64,000 nucleotides of DNA, taken from Acuticoccus kalidii (GTDB lineage: Bacteria > Pseudomonadota > Alphaproteobacteria > Rhizobiales > Amorphaceae). The DNA lies in NCBI RefSeq assembly GCF_021556395.1, contig NZ_JAKGCS010000017.1, positions 62,001 through 126,000 of the forward strand, in the 5' to 3' direction. A program made the position numbers and the translations under genes. Under the pieces are notes generated by a model, which ran no database searches, was not told the DNA's origin, and worked only from the letters and a program-made list of their open reading frames with translations. Positions 44,590-52,687 of this stretch are shown one piece after another; within the stretch, counting starts at the first letter, position 1; the number at the start of each line of letters is the position of its first letter.

Positions 44590-45822
44590 ATGACCGCTGG
44601 CGGTCACATCCATCTCGACGCTGTCGGCGGGGCCGCCGGCGACATGTTCGTGGCCGCGCTCCTCGACGCACGGCCGGAGCTGTGCCCCCGCGTCTTCGCC
44701 GATTGCGCCGCCGTGCTGCCCGAGGGCCTCGCCGCCCACCTCGAAGAGGGGACGAGCGGCGGCCTCTCCGTGCGCCGTTTCCGCCTCGCGGGAGAGGCGG
44801 GCCATCACGTGCACGCTCATCATGATGACCACGATGACCATCACGGCCACCACGCGCACGCAACGTCTTATGCGGCGCTGAGAGCGCGGATCGAGGCGGC
44901 CCCACTCGCCGAGGGGACGGCGGCCGAGGCCTGCGCGATCCTCCACCGCATCGCCGAGGCGGAGGCCAAGGTGCACGCGATCCCGATCGAGCGCGTCCAT
45001 TTCCACGAGCTCGCCGACTGGGACTCGCTCATGGACGTCGTGGCGGCCGGCAGCATCGCCGCCGCCCTCTCCGCTTATGACTGGAGCGTGTCGCCGCTTC
45101 CGCTCGGCCACGGCTTCATCGCAACCGCGCACGGTCGCCTCCCCGTCCCGGCCCCGGCGACGGCCGAGCTTCTGCGCGGCTTTCCGACGGTCGATGACGG
45201 GATCGGCGGCGAGCGCGTCACGCCGACGGGGGCGGCGATCCTCGCCCATCTCTGCCGGCCGGGCGTCCGACCCGCCGGCGGCATCGTCGGCGCGTCGGGG
45301 TTCGGTGCAGGCACCCGCGAGCTTCCGGGCATGGCCAACGTCCTGCGCGCCCTCGTCTACGAGACGGCGGAGACGCCGCGCGACCTTCAGGCCGACGAGG
45401 TCGGCGTCATCACCTTCGATATCGACGACATGACCGGCGAGGAGATCGCCGTCGCCGTCGATCATCTGCGCGCGGCCGACGGCGTCCTCGACGTCTCGCT
45501 CGCGGCGCGGATCGGCAAGAAGGGACGCCCGATGGAGGAAGTACGCCTCCTCACCCGCCCGGACCGGGTGAGCGCCATCGCGCGCCTCTGCCTCGACGAG
45601 ACGTCCACCATCGGTCTGCGCTGGCGGATCGAACAGCGCTACCACTTGCCTCGCGTCGCCGAGACCCACACCTCCGGCGGCATGGACATGCGGGCAAAGC
45701 GCGTCATCCGCCCGGACGGACGCGAGACGGTGAAGATCGAGAGTGACGACGTGGCCGGCCTTTCCGGCCTCGCGGCGCGGCGCGCCGCCCGTTCCGTCGA
45801 CGAGCCGGTGGTGGGATCATGA
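44590..45822 (+). CDS. larC: Nickel-pincer cofactor biosynthesis protein LarC (nickel insertase)
   Basis: A 410-residue LarC, which uses CTP to insert nickel into the pincer nucleotide. It opens with HIHLDAVGGAAGDMFVAALLDA (typical) and contains VHFHELADWDSLMDVVA, HGRLPVPAPATAELL, ERVTPTGAAIL and the C-terminal FDIDDMTGEEIAVA domain. It is one unbroken reading frame, unlike Lactobacillus where larC is split and needs a frameshift. A histidine/aspartate-rich stretch at about residues 72-92 (44803-44863) could bind nickel. It follows the larA-like gene after 28 bases and overlaps larE by four bases. Confidence 0.95.
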   Translation: MTAGGHIHLDAVGGAAGDMFVAALLDARPELCPRVFADCAAVLPEGLAAHLEEGTSGGLSVRRFRLAGEAGHHVHAHHDDHDDHHGHHAHATSYAALRARIEAAPLAEGTAAEACAILHRIAEAEAKVHAIPIERVHFHELADWDSLMDVVAAGSIAAALSAYDWSVSPLPLGHGFIATAHGRLPVPAPATAELLRGFPTVDDGIGGERVTPTGAAILAHLCRPGVRPAGGIVGASGFGAGTRELPGMANVLRALVYETAETPRDLQADEVGVITFDIDDMTGEEIAVAVDHLRAADGVLDVSLAARIGKKGRPMEEVRLLTRPDRVSAIARLCLDETSTIGLRWRIEQRYHLPRVAETHTSGGMDMRAKRVIRPDGRETVKIESDDVAGLSGLAARRAARSVDEPVVGS

Positions 45823-46613
45823 GCCTTTCAGCCGCCAAGACGCGCATCGGCGACGCGCTCTCCCGTCACGACGCGCTGGCGATCGCCGTCAGCGGCGGCG
45901 TCGATTCGATGCTCCTCACCCATCTCGCGCATCAGGCGGGGCTCGGCGAGGTGCTCGCCGTCCATGCCGTCTCGCCCGCGGTGCCCGAGGAGGCGACGCG
46001 CCGCGTCCAACGCCACGCCCGCGCGCATGGCTGGACACTCCGCCTTCTCGACGCCGGCGAGCTCGACGATCCGAACTATGTCGCCAATCCCGTCGACCGC
46101 TGCTTCTTCTGCAAGACCAATCTTTACTCCCGCATCCGCGCCGCGACGGCGCTGCCCATCGCCTCCGGCACGAACGCGGACGATCTCGGCGACTATCGCC
46201 CCGGCCTCAACGCCGCGCGCGATCATGGCGTCGTGCACCCCTTCGTCGAGGCCGACATCGACAAGGCGGCGATCTATGCGCTCGCGGCCGATCTGGGGCT
46301 CGACGACCTCGAAGCCTTGCCCGCCCAGCCTTGCCTCGCGAGCCGGATCGAAACCGGCATCGCGGTCGACGCGCGCACGCTGCGCTTCATCGAACGGACC
46401 GAGATCGCCTTGCGCGACCTCCTGCCCGGCACGAGCGCACTCCGCTGCCGCGTCACGGCGGCGGGGATCGTCGCCGAGGTGAGCCCGATGCCGGACGCCG
46501 GCGCGGTCGACGAAGCCAAGCGCTTCGCCGAAAGCCTCTGCGCCGATGCCGGCCGGGTGTTCGCGGGCCTCAGACCGTACCGCAAAGGTTCGGCTTTCCT
46601 GATCGAACAATGA
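45819..46613 (+). CDS. larE: ATP-dependent sacrificial sulfur transferase LarE
   Basis: A 264-residue PP-loop ATPase with SGGVDS at 25-30. LarE activates the carboxyl groups of the pincer precursor by AMP and donates sulfur. Cys172 in QPCLASR corresponds to the cysteine that Lactobacillus LarE sacrifices (Cys176), so this looks like the self-sacrificing type and not the iron-sulfur type, although a CFFCK motif at 95-99 adds two further cysteines. Start overlaps the larC stop (ATGA); the larB start overlaps its stop in the same way. Confidence 0.94.
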   Translation: MSLSAAKTRIGDALSRHDALAIAVSGGVDSMLLTHLAHQAGLGEVLAVHAVSPAVPEEATRRVQRHARAHGWTLRLLDAGELDDPNYVANPVDRCFFCKTNLYSRIRAATALPIASGTNADDLGDYRPGLNAARDHGVVHPFVEADIDKAAIYALAADLGLDDLEALPAQPCLASRIETGIAVDARTLRFIERTEIALRDLLPGTSALRCRVTAAGIVAEVSPMPDAGAVDEAKRFAESLCADAGRVFAGLRPYRKGSAFLIEQ

Positions 46614-47263
46614 GCGATTTCGAGATCGACTGGGACCGGGAGGCCCGCACCGGCGTCGCCGAAGCCGTCTTGTGCGACGGCAAAACCGTCGCGCAGATCG
46701 CCGCGATCCTGGAGGCGACCGGCCCGCGCCGCATGTTCCTCACCCGCCTTTCCGAAGAGGCGCACGCCGCGCTGCCGGACGCCGTCCGCACCGGGCTCGA
46801 ATACGACCCCCTCTCCCGCACCGCCGTCCATGGCGGGCCGGCCGGCACGCTCGTCGACGGACCCGTCGTGGTGTGCGCCGGCACGTCCGACCTTCCGGTC
46901 GCGCGGGAGGCATCGCGCGCGCTCGTGTTCGCGGGCTATGCGGCGCCGGTGATCGCCGATGTCGGTGTCGCCGGCCTCTGGCGGTTGATGGCACGGCTGC
47001 CCGAGATCCGCACCCACCGCGTGGTGATCGCGGTGGCGGGCATGGAGGGCGCACTCTTCAGCGTGCTGTCGGGGCTCGTCGCGGCCCCGGTGATCGCCGT
47101 ACCGACCTCGGTCGGCTATGGCGTGGCGACGGGGGGACGGGCAGCGCTCTCGAGCGCCCTCGCCTCGTGCGCGGCGGGTCTCGTCACCGTCAACATCGAC
47201 AATGGATTCGGAGCGGCCACCGCTGCCATCCGCCTCCTGCGGGCAATGGACGCCCCGCACTGA
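46610..47263 (+). CDS. larB: Nickel-pincer cofactor biosynthesis protein LarB
   Basis: A 217-residue protein with an AIR carboxylase (PurE-like) domain. LarB carboxylates and hydrolyses nicotinic acid adenine dinucleotide to the biscarboxylate precursor of the pincer nucleotide. Visible features are VVVCAGTSDLPVAREA, VIADVGVAGLWRL, VIAVAGMEGALFSVLSGLVAAPVIAVPTSVGYG and VNIDNGFGAA, all LarB signatures. The start ATG (46610) is within the larE stop (ATGA). After the stop, GGCGGC/GCCGCC (47269-47287) can pair but lacks a T-run. Completes the set larA-like, larC, larE, larB. Confidence 0.95.
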   Translation: MSDFEIDWDREARTGVAEAVLCDGKTVAQIAAILEATGPRRMFLTRLSEEAHAALPDAVRTGLEYDPLSRTAVHGGPAGTLVDGPVVVCAGTSDLPVAREASRALVFAGYAAPVIADVGVAGLWRLMARLPEIRTHRVVIAVAGMEGALFSVLSGLVAAPVIAVPTSVGYGVATGGRAALSSALASCAAGLVTVNIDNGFGAATAAIRLLRAMDAPH

Positions 47264-48831
47264 TCCCCGGCGGCAGCCAGCGCCGCCCCTCCACCCATCC
47301 CCATAGTGTTCGCAAGACGATCCGACCGGCGAGACATCGCAAGGTTTCGTGAAACCGCATTGTGTCGGCTTCAGGGCTCCGCGCGATTATGCACGCTCTC
47401 AGCGGCTCGCTCTCTGGCCGAATTCTAAGCCATATTTTTCTTCGTTATGGAATCATGGCGAAGCAAACGATTTCCTTTCCGTTGCGCGTCAACATAAGGC
47501 ATAAGCTTAATTCCCTCAGTAGACAGATGGCCACGAATCAGATTCAGACCTGACTCATGTTTTTTGCCTAGAGTTTGGCAGAGATCTGACACCGGATCGA
47601 AAGGATGATTCACCGAGGCAGCATCACTTGAGGAATGATTATATTCCGACAAACACGCGCTGCGCTCATGGCAAATTATTCCTGATTCTCTGCGTTTTCA
47701 GGAGTTCAGTACGAATATGTACCGATAGCGTGAACAGCCCGCGATACGTGGCGATTGAGCGGCATATATGGCGAAAAAACGTCCAAAGAGCATTAGGATC
47801 AAGATCCTCGATTTGATCAGAAATCCATAGAATATCTGATCGCTCTGATCGGCATTCCCGGCGTCATTCCATGATTTTGGAGATTTTATGCTTTTTCCGA
47901 TTTGGAAGTCATGATATTGGCATTATGTCTATGTGTGTGGCAGTCGTGTTTCCGTGTCGTATCAAGTCGGTAGAGAGATAATCCGATTCACCGCGGTGAC
48001 TCGGAATGGATCCTTCATATTCGGGTGTGTCAGTTAAAATCGCTGTCCTTCACTGACGAGAGCACAACGGCTTGCCCCGAGTGCTGTCATCAGAACAGGC
48101 GTGCTGCAAAAGCAGCCGCTTAACACTTTTGGGTTGAGTCGTGTTGGCAGTCTAGGAGACGGTGATGGATCTTTGTATTGGTTTCGAACGTCGCTCGCCT
48201 GAGTTTCAAATCGAACTCCGCGCTGTTGAATTCATCAAACTCGATTTCTCTGGTATTTCCTTTATGCCTCGACGACCTGACCGCTAAGATACTTCAATTA
48301 CACCTCTTTTCGATGTGGTGGTTATTGTTTGAAATGGCACAAGCACCGACCTTCTCTCAATCGAGGACGAAGGCACCCTTGGCGCTTCATACGTCGCGCT
48401 CGCATGATTCGTGGACGGAAGGCGGCAGCGAAGGCGGTTTCGGGGTGATTGCGGCCGTCATGACTCGGATATTGCTACAATTATGCCGCCGAATCGGCCT
48501 AATAATGGCATGGACGACACAGTTCGCGATGGGGCTGCATTCGCAGCCACTTACTCTTGCCCACAATCGATTTCGATTGCCTCAAGCTTCGCGTAAGGGA
48601 CCCCGTCGCTTACGCGATCTCGGTTTCAACTGCGCCTCCGACGTCGTTGCGCCCTCGGCCAACCGAATTAGGGGAACGTGCCGACGATCCGAGACAACCG
48701 GCCGGCGTCGTAGACCGCGTTCAGAAGAAGAACAGCGGCGCTGCCAAACAACTGCAATTGCACGTGTCTTCTCTCGTGCATCAATCCGGCTGGGCCTCAA
48801 CGGTCAGCTTCAACTCTGTGGGAGATAATCC
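47264..48831. other. Long region of lower GC without a convincing gene
   Basis: This 1,568-base stretch is clearly lower in GC than the rest of the window (close to half A+T between about 47400 and 48350) and has stops in all frames. Only short readings are found; none shows a family I know, and codon use does not match the neighbours. It contains small dyads such as AGGATC-AA-GATCCT (47795-47808), GATCAG...CTGATC (47815-47841) and GCTGC-AAAA-GCAGC (near 48103-48116). One short reading at 48165-48287 has a good ribosome binding site. The right part (48400-48830) returns to higher GC and may hold decayed coding sequence. It ends at the small RTX gene. It could be a remnant of foreign DNA, or a long leader. 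Confidence 0.6.
48165..48287 (+). CDS. Possible small protein of 40 residues, unknown
   Basis: The reading MDLCIGFERRSPEFQIELRA... continues 40 codons to TAA. It is supported mainly by AGGAG placed six bases before the ATG. I know no family for it, and it lies in low-GC DNA without other genes, so it may be accidental. It could also be a short leader peptide for a downstream transcript or the start of a decayed gene. Confidence 0.25.
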   Translation: MDLCIGFERRSPEFQIELRAVEFIKLDFSGISFMPRRPDR

Positions 48832-49368
48832 ATGCCAATTTTCCCGATTACTGTCGGCACCGATGGCAATGACAACCTGTCGAACACCTTCGGCGGGACG
48901 ATCTTCGGTCTTCAGGGCAATGACACCCTGAAGGGTGGCTTCCTCGGCGACCAGCTCTTCGGTGGCGCGGGCGACGACCTCCTCGTCGGCAACGCTGGCG
49001 ATGACCTTCTGACGGGCGGCGGCGGCGCGGACGAGTTCCGCTTCAACGTCCTCAACCCGTTCGAGGGCAACGACGCCATCGTCGACTACAACCCGCTGGC
49101 CGGTGACACCATCACGTTCTTCGCCGACCAGGTCGCCACGACCCTGTTGTTCGGCGGCTACGGCTACCGGCTTTTCGACGGTCTTCAGAAGGCCGACCTC
49201 GACAATGCTCCGCTGCTCTACGGCATCGGGCCCGACGGCTTCGGCAATGTCGACATGACGACGCCGTACGGCAACAGCATCGAGTTCACGGCGTTCGAGG
49301 ACATCTGGGATCCGAACGGTGGCAACACCTGGTCCTACGCGACGTTCCCGGGCTTCGAGCTCATCTAA
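48832..49368 (+). CDS. Small RTX-type calcium-binding protein
   Basis: A 178-residue acidic protein. Residues 8-65 contain about four Ca2+-binding nonapeptide-type repeats (LQGNDTLKGG, LFGGAGDDLLVGNAGDDLLTGGGGADEF). The remaining 110 residues have a different, aromatic/Asp-rich composition and end FPGFELI, a hydrophobic end like type I secretion signals. It has no signal peptide. The start ATG has GGGAG about seven bases upstream. It is a single gene with its own strong terminator. Much smaller than the two large RTX proteins of the window and not sharing their N-terminal half. Function unknown; probably secreted. Confidence 0.88.
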   Translation: MPIFPITVGTDGNDNLSNTFGGTIFGLQGNDTLKGGFLGDQLFGGAGDDLLVGNAGDDLLTGGGGADEFRFNVLNPFEGNDAIVDYNPLAGDTITFFADQVATTLLFGGYGYRLFDGLQKADLDNAPLLYGIGPDGFGNVDMTTPYGNSIEFTAFEDIWDPNGGNTWSYATFPGFELI

Positions 49369-49397
49369 GGAACGAGCCTCTTCGAGGACTCAACGAA

Positions 49398-49425
49398 ACG
49401 GGGGCTTCGGCCCCCGTTTTTTTTT
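49398..49425 (+). terminator. Strong rho-independent terminator of the small RTX gene
   Basis: ACGGGGGC pairs with GCCCCCGT around TTCG, followed by nine T. Stop codon 49366-49368 is 30 bases upstream. It may also stop transcripts coming from the RND operon on the other strand, where the T-run is much weaker. Confidence 0.95.
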
Positions 49426-49478
49426 GGAAGTGATCGCCGCAATCCGGATAAACCGCCCGGACGCACACAGCGCGACGA

Positions 49479-52400
49479 TTAGGACGACTGCGCCGCCGGC
49501 CGCCGCGTCACCCGCCGCGCCGCCCCACGCAGGTCCGCGCCGATCTGGAACAACACCGGGATCAACAGCGGCACGATCACCGTCGCCATCAGCAGACCGA
49601 AAATGAACGTCACCGCGAGCGGGATCAGGAACTGCGCCTGGCGGCTCGTCTCGAAGAGCAGCGGCAGCAGGCCGAGGATCGTGGTGATCGAGGTGAGGAG
49701 GATCGCGCGCAGGCGGTCCTGGCTCGCGGCGACCGCCGCAACGCGCACGCTCTCCCCCATCGCCAGCCGCTGCGCGACGCGGTCGATCAGGATGATCGAG
49801 TCGTTCACGAGGACGCCCGTCAGCCCCAGAAAGCCGACGAGGCTCACCACCGTGAGATCCATCCCGAGAAGCAGGTGGCCGAAAAGCGCACCCATGGCCC
49901 CGAACGGGATCATCACCATCACGAAGAACGGCCGGATATAGCTCTCGAAAATCAGCGCCAGGATGACGTAGATGAAGACGGCGGCGAGGATCAGACCAAA
50001 GAGGAAATCCTCAAACGACTGCTCGCGCTCGCTCTCCTGCCCCGAAATCTGATAGCTCACCCCATAGTCGGCGGCGAGCGCCGGCAGGGCCTCACGCTTC
50101 AGATCCTCGAGGACGTTGGACGAGGACGTGACGCGCGTGTCGACATCGGCGCTGACGAGCACCGTCCGCTGCCCTTCGGCGTGCAGAATGATCGCGAAGC
50201 TGTCGACCTCGTTGAAGCGCAGAACCTCGCCGAGCGGCACCCACTCCCCCCGCGGGCTCTGGACCATCAGATTGTCGAGGTCGGGACGGCCGGCGCGGTT
50301 GTCCCGCATCACCTTGATCGTGACCTCCTCGTCGTCCCGCGCGAAACGGTCGGCGACCGCGCCTTCGACGAGATTGCGCACTTGCCGGCCGACGATCTCC
50401 ATCGTGAAGCCGAGCGCGCGGCCGGTGTCGGTGAGCTCCATCACGAGCTCCTGCTTGCCGTAGGGCAGATTGTCGAGAATACCGTTGACGCCGCCATAGG
50501 TCGCCAGCGTGTCGGCGAGATCCTCCGCGGCCGCCTTCAAGACCTCGATCGGCGCGCCCTTCAACTCGACTTCGATCGCCCGGTTCGGCAGCCCCTGCTC
50601 CACCGGCGACACCGCCACCTCGAGCACGCCCGCGATCGGCGGGATCGCCTCGCCCCACCGCTCCACGATGGTCGATGTGGGCACGCTGCGCGTTTCGCTC
50701 GCCGTCACCTCGACTTCGATCTGCGCGACGTTCTGTAGGCGGATCCGCTCGAAGATCTCGTAGGCGCCGATCGTCGTGAAGGTGGCGTTGACGAGCTTGT
50801 CCTCGTCACTGCCGGCGAGCAGGTCGCGCTCGACCTCGCGCAGCGCGCCCTCGATGGTTTCGAGCGCGACGCGTTGCTCGGGAACGGGTACGCCCGGCGC
50901 GAACACCACGCTCGCCCGCACGACCTCGGCTTCGGGCGCGAGGAAGAAGTGGAAGCGAATCCGGTCGCCCGCGAGCAGCCCCGCGAGCACGATCAGCATC
51001 CCAAGGAGCACGGCGAGGAAGGTGTAACGCCAATCGACCACCGCTTCGAGAATGCGCCGGAACGCCCCGTCCCGGAACGCGACGAAGACCCGGTCGAACC
51101 CGCGCCGCAGGACGTTGGGTCGACGCGCCTTGCGGCTCTTCGATTTGTTGAGATGCGCGGGCAGCACCATGAAGCACTCGAAGGTGGAGGCAAGGAGCAC
51201 CGCGAGCACCACCATCGGGATCACGTGCATCACCTGACCGATCGGCCCCGTCACCGCGAAGATCGGCACGAACGCCGCCATGGTGGTGAGCGTCGCCGCC
51301 ATCACCGGCTTCAGCATCGAGGACGCACCACCGATGGCCGCCGCGATCGGCGGGTGGCCCGCTTCCTCCAAGGTCGCCGTGTGCTCCCCGACGACGATCG
51401 CGTCGTCGACGATGATGCCGATCATCATGATCAGCGAGAAGATCGACACCATGTTGAGAGACTGGCCGGTCAGCCACATCAGTCCGAGCGTGCCGAAAAT
51501 CGAGACCGGGATGCCCGCCGCGACCCAGAATGCGATCCGCAGGTCGAGGAAGATCGCGAGCGCGACCAGCACCAGGAGAAGCCCGGTGACGCCATTCTCG
51601 ACGAGGATCGAAAGCCGCTGGAGAACGAACCGGCCCGTCGTGTCGTACTGGTAGACTTCGAGCGTCGGCGGCAGCTCCGCGCGGATTTGGTGAATATAGT
51701 CGTCGACGATCGCGGTCGTCTCCAACGTGTCGGCGGTGACGGCCCGCTTCACCCGCAGCTCGACCGCCGGCTGCCCGCTGATCTGCCCGATCGGCGCCTC
51801 ACGGTCGAAGCGCGTCTCGATCGTCGCGATGTCGTCGACCGAGATGCGCTCGCCGTTGGCGAGGGCGCGCACCTCGATCTGGCCGATTTCTTCGGGGGTC
51901 TGACGGCTCGCCATCGAACGGAGCTGGATCTCGCGCGCCCCTTCGACGGTGCCGGCCGGAATGTTCTGAACGCCCTGGCTCACCGTGTCCGCGATATCGC
52001 CGACCGACAGATTGAGTTCGCGCTGGACCTCGTCCGGCACGAGGATCGAAATCTCCTCCTCCCGCATCCCGACAAGCTCGACCTGGTCGATCCCGGCATC
52101 GAGCAGCCCGTCGCGGATCTGCCGCGCATAGTGCTTCAGCACCTTTTCGCTGAACGGCCCGGTGATGGCGATCTTCGAGACGGGTTCATAGAAGGTGACG
52201 CGGCGCACCTGCGGCGGCTCCGCGTCGATCGGCAGAATGGTGACGCCCGACACCGCTTGCTCGGCGTCCGCGAGCGCCTTTTGCATATCGGTCTCGGCGT
52301 CGAATTCGAGCGTGATCAGCGCCGAGCCCTCGCGCGCCATGCCGGACGTCGCGGTCACCCCGTCGAGAAAGCGCAATTCCGGCTCGAGTGCATCGAGGAT

Positions 52401-52616
52401 GCGGCTTTCGACGTCCGCCGCGCTGGCGCCCGGCCAGGCGACCTCGACGAAGATCACCGGCACCTGGATCGTCGGGAAGAATTGAACGTTGAGCCGGATG
52501 GCGCCGATGAGGCCCATCGCCACCATCGCGATCATGAGGAGGTTCGCCGCCGTCGGATGGCGGACGAAGAGGCTGATGAACCCGATCCGCGGGGCGTGGT
52601 GGGTCGGCTCGCTCAT
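49479..52616 (-). CDS. RND efflux transporter permease subunit (AcrB-like)
   Basis: A 1045-residue inner-membrane pump with the RND layout: one helix, a large periplasmic loop, six helices, then the same again. Signatures are NLLMIAMVAMGLIGAIRLNVQFFPTIQVP, the TM4 proton-relay aspartates in MMIGIIVDDAIVVGEHT (around 400-420), and GVLVNDSIILIDRVAQR near 970. It exports hydrophobic compounds or similar, driven by protons. The adaptor gene is 71 bases upstream. No outer-membrane channel gene is in the window, so a shared TolC-like protein is assumed. The neighbouring P450 could be linked, but its gene is on another transcript. Confidence 0.95.
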   Translation of the reverse strand: MSEPTHHAPRIGFISLFVRHPTAANLLMIAMVAMGLIGAIRLNVQFFPTIQVPVIFVEVAWPGASAADVESRILDALEPELRFLDGVTATSGMAREGSALITLEFDAETDMQKALADAEQAVSGVTILPIDAEPPQVRRVTFYEPVSKIAITGPFSEKVLKHYARQIRDGLLDAGIDQVELVGMREEEISILVPDEVQRELNLSVGDIADTVSQGVQNIPAGTVEGAREIQLRSMASRQTPEEIGQIEVRALANGERISVDDIATIETRFDREAPIGQISGQPAVELRVKRAVTADTLETTAIVDDYIHQIRAELPPTLEVYQYDTTGRFVLQRLSILVENGVTGLLLVLVALAIFLDLRIAFWVAAGIPVSIFGTLGLMWLTGQSLNMVSIFSLIMMIGIIVDDAIVVGEHTATLEEAGHPPIAAAIGGASSMLKPVMAATLTTMAAFVPIFAVTGPIGQVMHVIPMVVLAVLLASTFECFMVLPAHLNKSKSRKARRPNVLRRGFDRVFVAFRDGAFRRILEAVVDWRYTFLAVLLGMLIVLAGLLAGDRIRFHFFLAPEAEVVRASVVFAPGVPVPEQRVALETIEGALREVERDLLAGSDEDKLVNATFTTIGAYEIFERIRLQNVAQIEVEVTASETRSVPTSTIVERWGEAIPPIAGVLEVAVSPVEQGLPNRAIEVELKGAPIEVLKAAAEDLADTLATYGGVNGILDNLPYGKQELVMELTDTGRALGFTMEIVGRQVRNLVEGAVADRFARDDEEVTIKVMRDNRAGRPDLDNLMVQSPRGEWVPLGEVLRFNEVDSFAIILHAEGQRTVLVSADVDTRVTSSSNVLEDLKREALPALAADYGVSYQISGQESEREQSFEDFLFGLILAAVFIYVILALIFESYIRPFFVMVMIPFGAMGALFGHLLLGMDLTVVSLVGFLGLTGVLVNDSIILIDRVAQRLAMGESVRVAAVAASQDRLRAILLTSITTILGLLPLLFETSRQAQFLIPLAVTFIFGLLMATVIVPLLIPVLFQIGADLRGAARRVTRRPAAQSS

Positions 52617-52687
52617 TCACATCGTCTCGATTGCGGCGGCGCGCGGGCCGCCTTTGAACCCATCGACGGCGACAGGGCGCCGCCGGC

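Noticed and set aside
47425..47652. 75-codon open frame on the minus strand in the low-GC region
   Set aside because: No ribosome binding site, no recognisable family and no support from neighbours; not better than chance for low-GC DNA.
48178..48828. 216-codon open frame on the plus strand before the small RTX gene
   Set aside because: Composition changes along the frame, there is no good ribosome binding site, and the last third is Arg-rich mirror-like sequence. It may overlap decayed coding DNA but is not a credible gene.
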